Below, in pieces: positions 6,709 through 9,638 of a DNA stretch of 9,638 nt. Both the position numbers and the translations under genes were made by a program. Source of the stretch: Pseudomonadota bacterium (GTDB lineage: Bacteria > Pseudomonadota > Gammaproteobacteria > Acidiferrobacterales > UBA6901); the NCBI GenBank assembly GCA_021783175.1, contig JAJXUF010000118.1, positions 1 to 9,638 of the forward strand, read 5' to 3'. The notes under the pieces were generated by a model. The model saw only the letters and a list, made by a program, of their open reading frames with translations, was not told where the DNA came from and did no database searches. The first letter of the stretch is position 1. Every line of letters starts with the position of its first letter.

Positions 6709-6760
6709 GGACACCGCCGGTCTGCCGGTCGGCGGATCGGTGGTGTCTGAATCCGGTTTT
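6709..6760 (+). terminator. Strong hairpin after the PhnD-like gene, probable terminator
   Basis: The stem 6710-6726 pairs without interruption with 6731-6747: 17 pairs, three of them G-T wobbles (6716/6741, 6720/6737, 6723/6734), around a GGTC loop, with one more wobble at 6709/6748. A TTTT sits at 6757-6760, nine bases after the stem, so it is not a perfect intrinsic terminator. The wobbles would be C-A mismatches in minus-strand RNA, so the structure favours the plus-strand transcript. It lies between convergent gene ends and may serve mainly the PhnD-like gene. Confidence 0.6.
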
Positions 6761-6783
6761 GCGTGAGGCCCAAAAAGGGGAAT

Positions 6784-8004
6784 CTAGCGCGCAAGGTTTT
6801 TCGCCAACTGCGGAAGGTCTCCGGCAAGACCCATTGCTCGTTGCATTATCTGTCGCTTTACCGGCGTCAGACGGTCCGCCAGAGTCAAACCAATATTGCG
6901 CAACTGCCTGATCACCCGGTCGTCACTGCCAAAACCGCGCTTGAAGGCGTCTGTTACTGCCAACATTGCCAAATTGCCGCCCCGGCGCCAGCGCTCATAC
7001 CCGCGCAACACACGCAATGCCCCTATATCCCGCCCTGAGCGACGCGCTCCAACAATCACTTCAGCCAAAGTCGCCGCATCGAGTAGCCCTAGGTTGGCGC
7101 CCTGGCCTGCGAGTGGATGTACGCGATGCGCAGCATCCCCAACAAGCGCCACCCTCTCGTCGACATAGCGCGTGGCATGCCCAAGACTAAGGGGGAAACC
7201 GGCACGCCGTCCAATTGACAGTATTTCGCCCGGTGCGGTCCCTATTGCCTCCTTGAGCGCCTGCAGAAACCGACTATCATCGAGCCCTAAAAGGCAATTT
7301 GCACGCTGTGTGTCGCACGACCACACAATGGAGAAATACTCGGGATCTGCCAGCGGCAGAAATGCAAGCGGTCCGGTTGGCAAAAAGATCTGACGCGCAA
7401 CATGATTATGGGGCCTGTCTGTCTTGACCGTGGCGACGATGGCGACCTGTCCGTAACTCCAGCCACGGATTGTTATTCCGGCCAGCTCGCGCACACGCGA
7501 ATCCGCGCCGTCCGCCCCTGCTACCAGCAGCGTTCTGAGTACCGTACCATCGGCAAGCCACACTTCGGCGGCGTCGACAGTCGCTGAAAACCCGACCGGT
7601 GTTGCCGGACAGATCAGCGTAATGCCCGCCTGGAGCGCCAGTTGCGCGCGCGCAGCCTCGACAATCAAACGATTTTCAATAATGTAACCCAAGTCCGCTT
7701 CGCCGAGATCGGCCGCATCGAAGTGAACGGCCCCCGAACCGAGCGAGTCCCACACGTACATTTCGCGCAACGGACCGATGCGCGACTGCGGCATTTCCTG
7801 CCACAATCCCAAGTTCTCGAAAATCGCACGTGACGCCAGCGTGATCGCGCTAACCCGCAGATCAAATTTCTCGTCAGGCTGGGGCATGAACTCCTGACGT
7901 TCGATCACGGCGACACGCAATCCTTCCCGGGCACAGGCCAAGGCAAAAACCGCACCCACCATGCCGACGCCTGCCACGACTACGTCATAATCCGTGCGCA
8001 TCAT
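6784..8004 (-). CDS. ubiI: UbiH/UbiF/VisC-family flavin hydroxylase, probably UbiI
   Basis: This is a 406-residue FAD-dependent aromatic-ring hydroxylase of ubiquinone biosynthesis. The dinucleotide-binding motif is GVGMVG (G12, G14, G17), with the acidic E35 ending the Rossmann strand. The family DG motif is GADGADSR (D165, G166), and the second FAD motif is LVGDAAHRVHPLAGQG (G289, D290). The order pepP-ubiH-this gene matches E. coli pepP-ubiH-visC, where VisC/UbiI hydroxylates C5 of the polyprenylphenol ring. UbiF (C6) is the main alternative, as the paralogs share all these motifs. The start is ATG 8004 or the adjacent ATG 8001. A TAG directly upstream excludes a longer form, and the Shine-Dalgarno match is weak, hinting at translation linked to ubiH. 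The enzyme is expected to be peripheral to the inner membrane, within the Ubi complex. Confidence 0.85.
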   Translation of the reverse strand: MMRTDYDVVVAGVGMVGAVFALACAREGLRVAVIERQEFMPQPDEKFDLRVSAITLASRAIFENLGLWQEMPQSRIGPLREMYVWDSLGSGAVHFDAADLGEADLGYIIENRLIVEAARAQLALQAGITLICPATPVGFSATVDAAEVWLADGTVLRTLLVAGADGADSRVRELAGITIRGWSYGQVAIVATVKTDRPHNHVARQIFLPTGPLAFLPLADPEYFSIVWSCDTQRANCLLGLDDSRFLQALKEAIGTAPGEILSIGRRAGFPLSLGHATRYVDERVALVGDAAHRVHPLAGQGANLGLLDAATLAEVIVGARRSGRDIGALRVLRGYERWRRGGNLAMLAVTDAFKRGFGSDDRVIRQLRNIGLTLADRLTPVKRQIMQRAMGLAGDLPQLAKNLAR

Positions 8005-8128
8005 CTAGGCCCATTCATTGCAGCTGCTGTCCACAACAGCACCGATCCGGCATTCCGATCGTCCGCCGGCGGCTGTTGCACTGTAAGCTGCAGTAGCAAA
8101 GAAATTTATCACTTGGTCGGCGCCCAGA
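8005..8128 (-). repeat. Nested inverted repeat in the ubiH-ubiI gap
   Basis: The 124-base gap holds two nested perfect 7-bp arm pairs: TGCAGCT (8019-8025) with AGCTGCA (8086-8092), and CAACAGC (8034-8040) with GCTGTTG (8072-8078). A CGATC/GATCG pair lies in the centre (8043-8061). The spacers between outer and inner arms are 8 and 7 bases, so it can fold as one long stem with an internal loop. There is no T-run after it in the minus direction, so it is not an intrinsic terminator. It may be an RNA processing or stability element between the two cistrons. Confidence 0.5.
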
Positions 8129-9400
8129 TCAGAGCAGCGGCAACCCACGCGCAAGGCGTGGAAGACGGCCGGCGAGTCCCATAGTGTGGCGCATGAGTGC
8201 CCGCTTCACGGCCGGCACCAGATCAACCGCAAGCAGCCCAAGATCTCGCGCCACCACCAGCGGACCAAAGTTGTTGGAAAAGATTCGAACGAGTGCGTCC
8301 GTAAAGCTGCTCACAGCCAGATTATCGCGTTTGCGCCAACTGGCATAAGTCTGTAGCACCACAGGAGATCCAACGTCTTCAGCACGTCGCTGCGCATCGA
8401 CCAAAACTTGCGCCAGAACAGCTACATCACGCAGCCCGAGATTAAAGCCCTGTCCTGCAACCGGATGCAGCGTATGGGCTGCGTTGCCGATGAGAACCAG
8501 GCGGTTGCGAACATGCTCCTTCACGCGTGTAAGGGCGAGTGGATAAACGTTACGCGCGCCGGTCTTGAGAAAACGGCCAAGGCGTGTGCCGAAGCTCTCC
8601 TGTAATTGACCCAGGAATTCTGCCTCCGATATGGCAACCATTCTTTCGGCCTCGGGCGGAGGAAGGCTCCATACGACTGAGCAGCGATTCGCTTCCATAG
8701 GAAGAAGCGCGAGTGGCCCATATTTTGTAAAACGCTCAAACGCCGTGCTTTCGTGCGCAAGTTCCGTGGTCACATTCGCCACCACGGCACTCTGCCCGTA
8801 TTCGACACGATGCGCAGCGATTCCCGCCGCCGCACGCACCGCCGAGTTTCCCCCGTCGGCCGCCACCACAAGCGACGTGCTTAATCTAACGGGTGCGCCG
8901 TTAAGCTCAATTGACACCGTTGCCAGTGGCCCCGAAAAATCAACTTCCGTCAGGACAGCAGGTTGCACCAGGGTAACATTGGCAAATTCGCGAAGCCGTG
9001 CGGTCAACGCCGCTCCGAGTACCCGGTTCTCGACCACATAGCCCAGCTGCTCCACTCCGGCTTCCGCGCTATCAAGATGGGCAAAGCCGAAATGCCCCTG
9101 GTCGGAGATGTGAATGCGGCTGATTGGAGTTACACCACCTGCAACTTTCTGCGTTGCAACCGCCGGCGATGAACGGTCGCCGTTCGTGTGCAGCGAATCC
9201 CATATCCCCAGGGCGGCGAAAATTTTCTTCGAACCGTAAGCCAAGGCAATTGTACGATCATCATAGCTTGGCTGGCGCGGCGCACCGAAGGGGACAGCCT
9301 CAACAAGCCCTACACGCAAACCGCTGCCCCCGAGCGCAACGCCCAGACTGGCACCCACCATCCCACCACCGATAATCAGAATGTCGTAGTCTGGCTTCAC
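8129..9400 (-). CDS. ubiH: 2-octaprenyl-6-methoxyphenol hydroxylase UbiH
   Basis: This is a 423-residue FAD monooxygenase that hydroxylates C1 of the ubiquinone precursor ring. It has GGGMVG at residues 11-16, the AADGGNS motif (D182, G183), and IGNAAHTLHPVAGQGFNLGLRD from G305. The Asn in GNAAH, where most paralogs have Asp, together with RIHISDQGHFGF near 95-106, is typical of UbiH rather than UbiI or UbiF. The start is GTG 9400. The frame upstream reaches a stop without another start codon, and the Shine-Dalgarno match is poor. By comparison with the E. coli layout as I recall it, the segment between W68 and R95 is about 16 residues longer, with a hydrophilic insert at about 71-90. The gene lies 75 bases after pepP and 124 bases before the ubiI-type paralog, so one operon is likely. 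Confidence 0.9.
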   Translation of the reverse strand: MKPDYDILIIGGGMVGASLGVALGGSGLRVGLVEAVPFGAPRQPSYDDRTIALAYGSKKIFAALGIWDSLHTNGDRSSPAVATQKVAGGVTPISRIHISDQGHFGFAHLDSAEAGVEQLGYVVENRVLGAALTARLREFANVTLVQPAVLTEVDFSGPLATVSIELNGAPVRLSTSLVVAADGGNSAVRAAAGIAAHRVEYGQSAVVANVTTELAHESTAFERFTKYGPLALLPMEANRCSVVWSLPPPEAERMVAISEAEFLGQLQESFGTRLGRFLKTGARNVYPLALTRVKEHVRNRLVLIGNAAHTLHPVAGQGFNLGLRDVAVLAQVLVDAQRRAEDVGSPVVLQTYASWRKRDNLAVSSFTDALVRIFSNNFGPLVVARDLGLLAVDLVPAVKRALMRHTMGLAGRLPRLARGLPLL

Positions 9401-9475
9401 GAATAATTCCGATTCGAAGTGCCGGATTTACTGGCGGTCACACTAAGTCGAGTCAGCGAGAAACTGTCCGCTGAG

Positions 9476-9638
9476 CTACGTGCCACGCATCTGTTCCTCA
9501 ACGTCGCCGATCGTCTTTGGTGCTTCATGACTGAGCACCTCGTGCCCATCCCGGGTAACGAGAACGTCGTCTTCAATGCGCACTCCGATATTCCAAAAGC
9601 CAGGCGGAACGTCCTTGCTACCCGCGGCGATGTACAGA
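9476..9638 (-). CDS. pepP: Xaa-Pro aminopeptidase PepP, C-terminal fragment
   Basis: The last 53 codons of a minus-strand gene enter from the right edge; the stop TAG is at 9478-9476. The fragment starts LYIAAG and contains IGVRIEDDVLVTRDG. This is the C-terminal part of the pita-bread metalloprotease fold, where the Glu of RIEDD is the last metal ligand (Glu406 in E. coli PepP). PepP removes N-terminal residues that precede proline, using two manganese ions in the cytoplasm. Its position just upstream of ubiH is the conserved pepP-ubiH linkage. The rest of the gene lies outside the window. The 75 bases between its stop and the ubiH start show no clear signal. Confidence 0.85.
   Translation of the reverse strand, partial: LYIAAGSKDVPPGFWNIGVRIEDDVLVTRDGHEVLSHEAPKTIGDVEEQMRGT

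Overview
The window looks like chromosomal DNA of a ubiquinone-making proteobacterium, most likely a beta- or gammaproteobacterium. The strongest evidence is the right third: a minus-strand pepP - ubiH - ubiI-type row, the gene order known from E. coli (pepP-ubiH-visC). Base composition looks moderately GC-rich, the genes are separate and have ordinary start sites, and no transposase, integrase, CRISPR array, rRNA or tRNA gene is visible. The species cannot be named from the sequence alone.

Left block (plus strand, 341-4361): a DASS/CitT-type membrane anion transporter is followed by a large cytoplasmic PHP-type metallohydrolase (DUF3604 or CehA/McbA-like). The pair looks like an uptake-plus-hydrolysis unit for an organic anion. 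A good intrinsic-terminator hairpin (1898-1941) lies between the two genes, only 35 bases before the second start codon, so the hydrolase is probably made from read-through transcripts. Immediately after the hydrolase a long imperfect inverted repeat (4362-4419) spans the convergent gene ends.

Middle block (4392-6703): two solute-binding-protein genes are divergently arranged. The minus-strand one encodes a ModA-like binding fold with no signal peptide. The plus-strand one encodes a PhnD-like protein with a clear Sec signal. No ABC permease or ATPase gene lies nearby. The roughly 440-base gap between them holds a candidate sigma-70 promoter inside a dyad, and an intrinsic-terminator-like hairpin about 100 bases upstream of the PhnD-like start. 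This suggests either an attenuated leader or a small RNA.

Right block (minus strand, 6784-9638): the end of pepP, then ubiH and a paralogous UbiI/UbiF/VisC-type flavin hydroxylase, both acting on the aromatic ring of ubiquinone precursors. A nested inverted repeat occupies the ubiH-ubiI gap, and a 17-bp stem separates the convergent PhnD-like and ubiI-type genes.

I see no clear new defence or mobile system. The points most worth a second look are the leader at 5488-5740, the terminator inside the transporter-hydrolase pair, and the signal-less binding protein.
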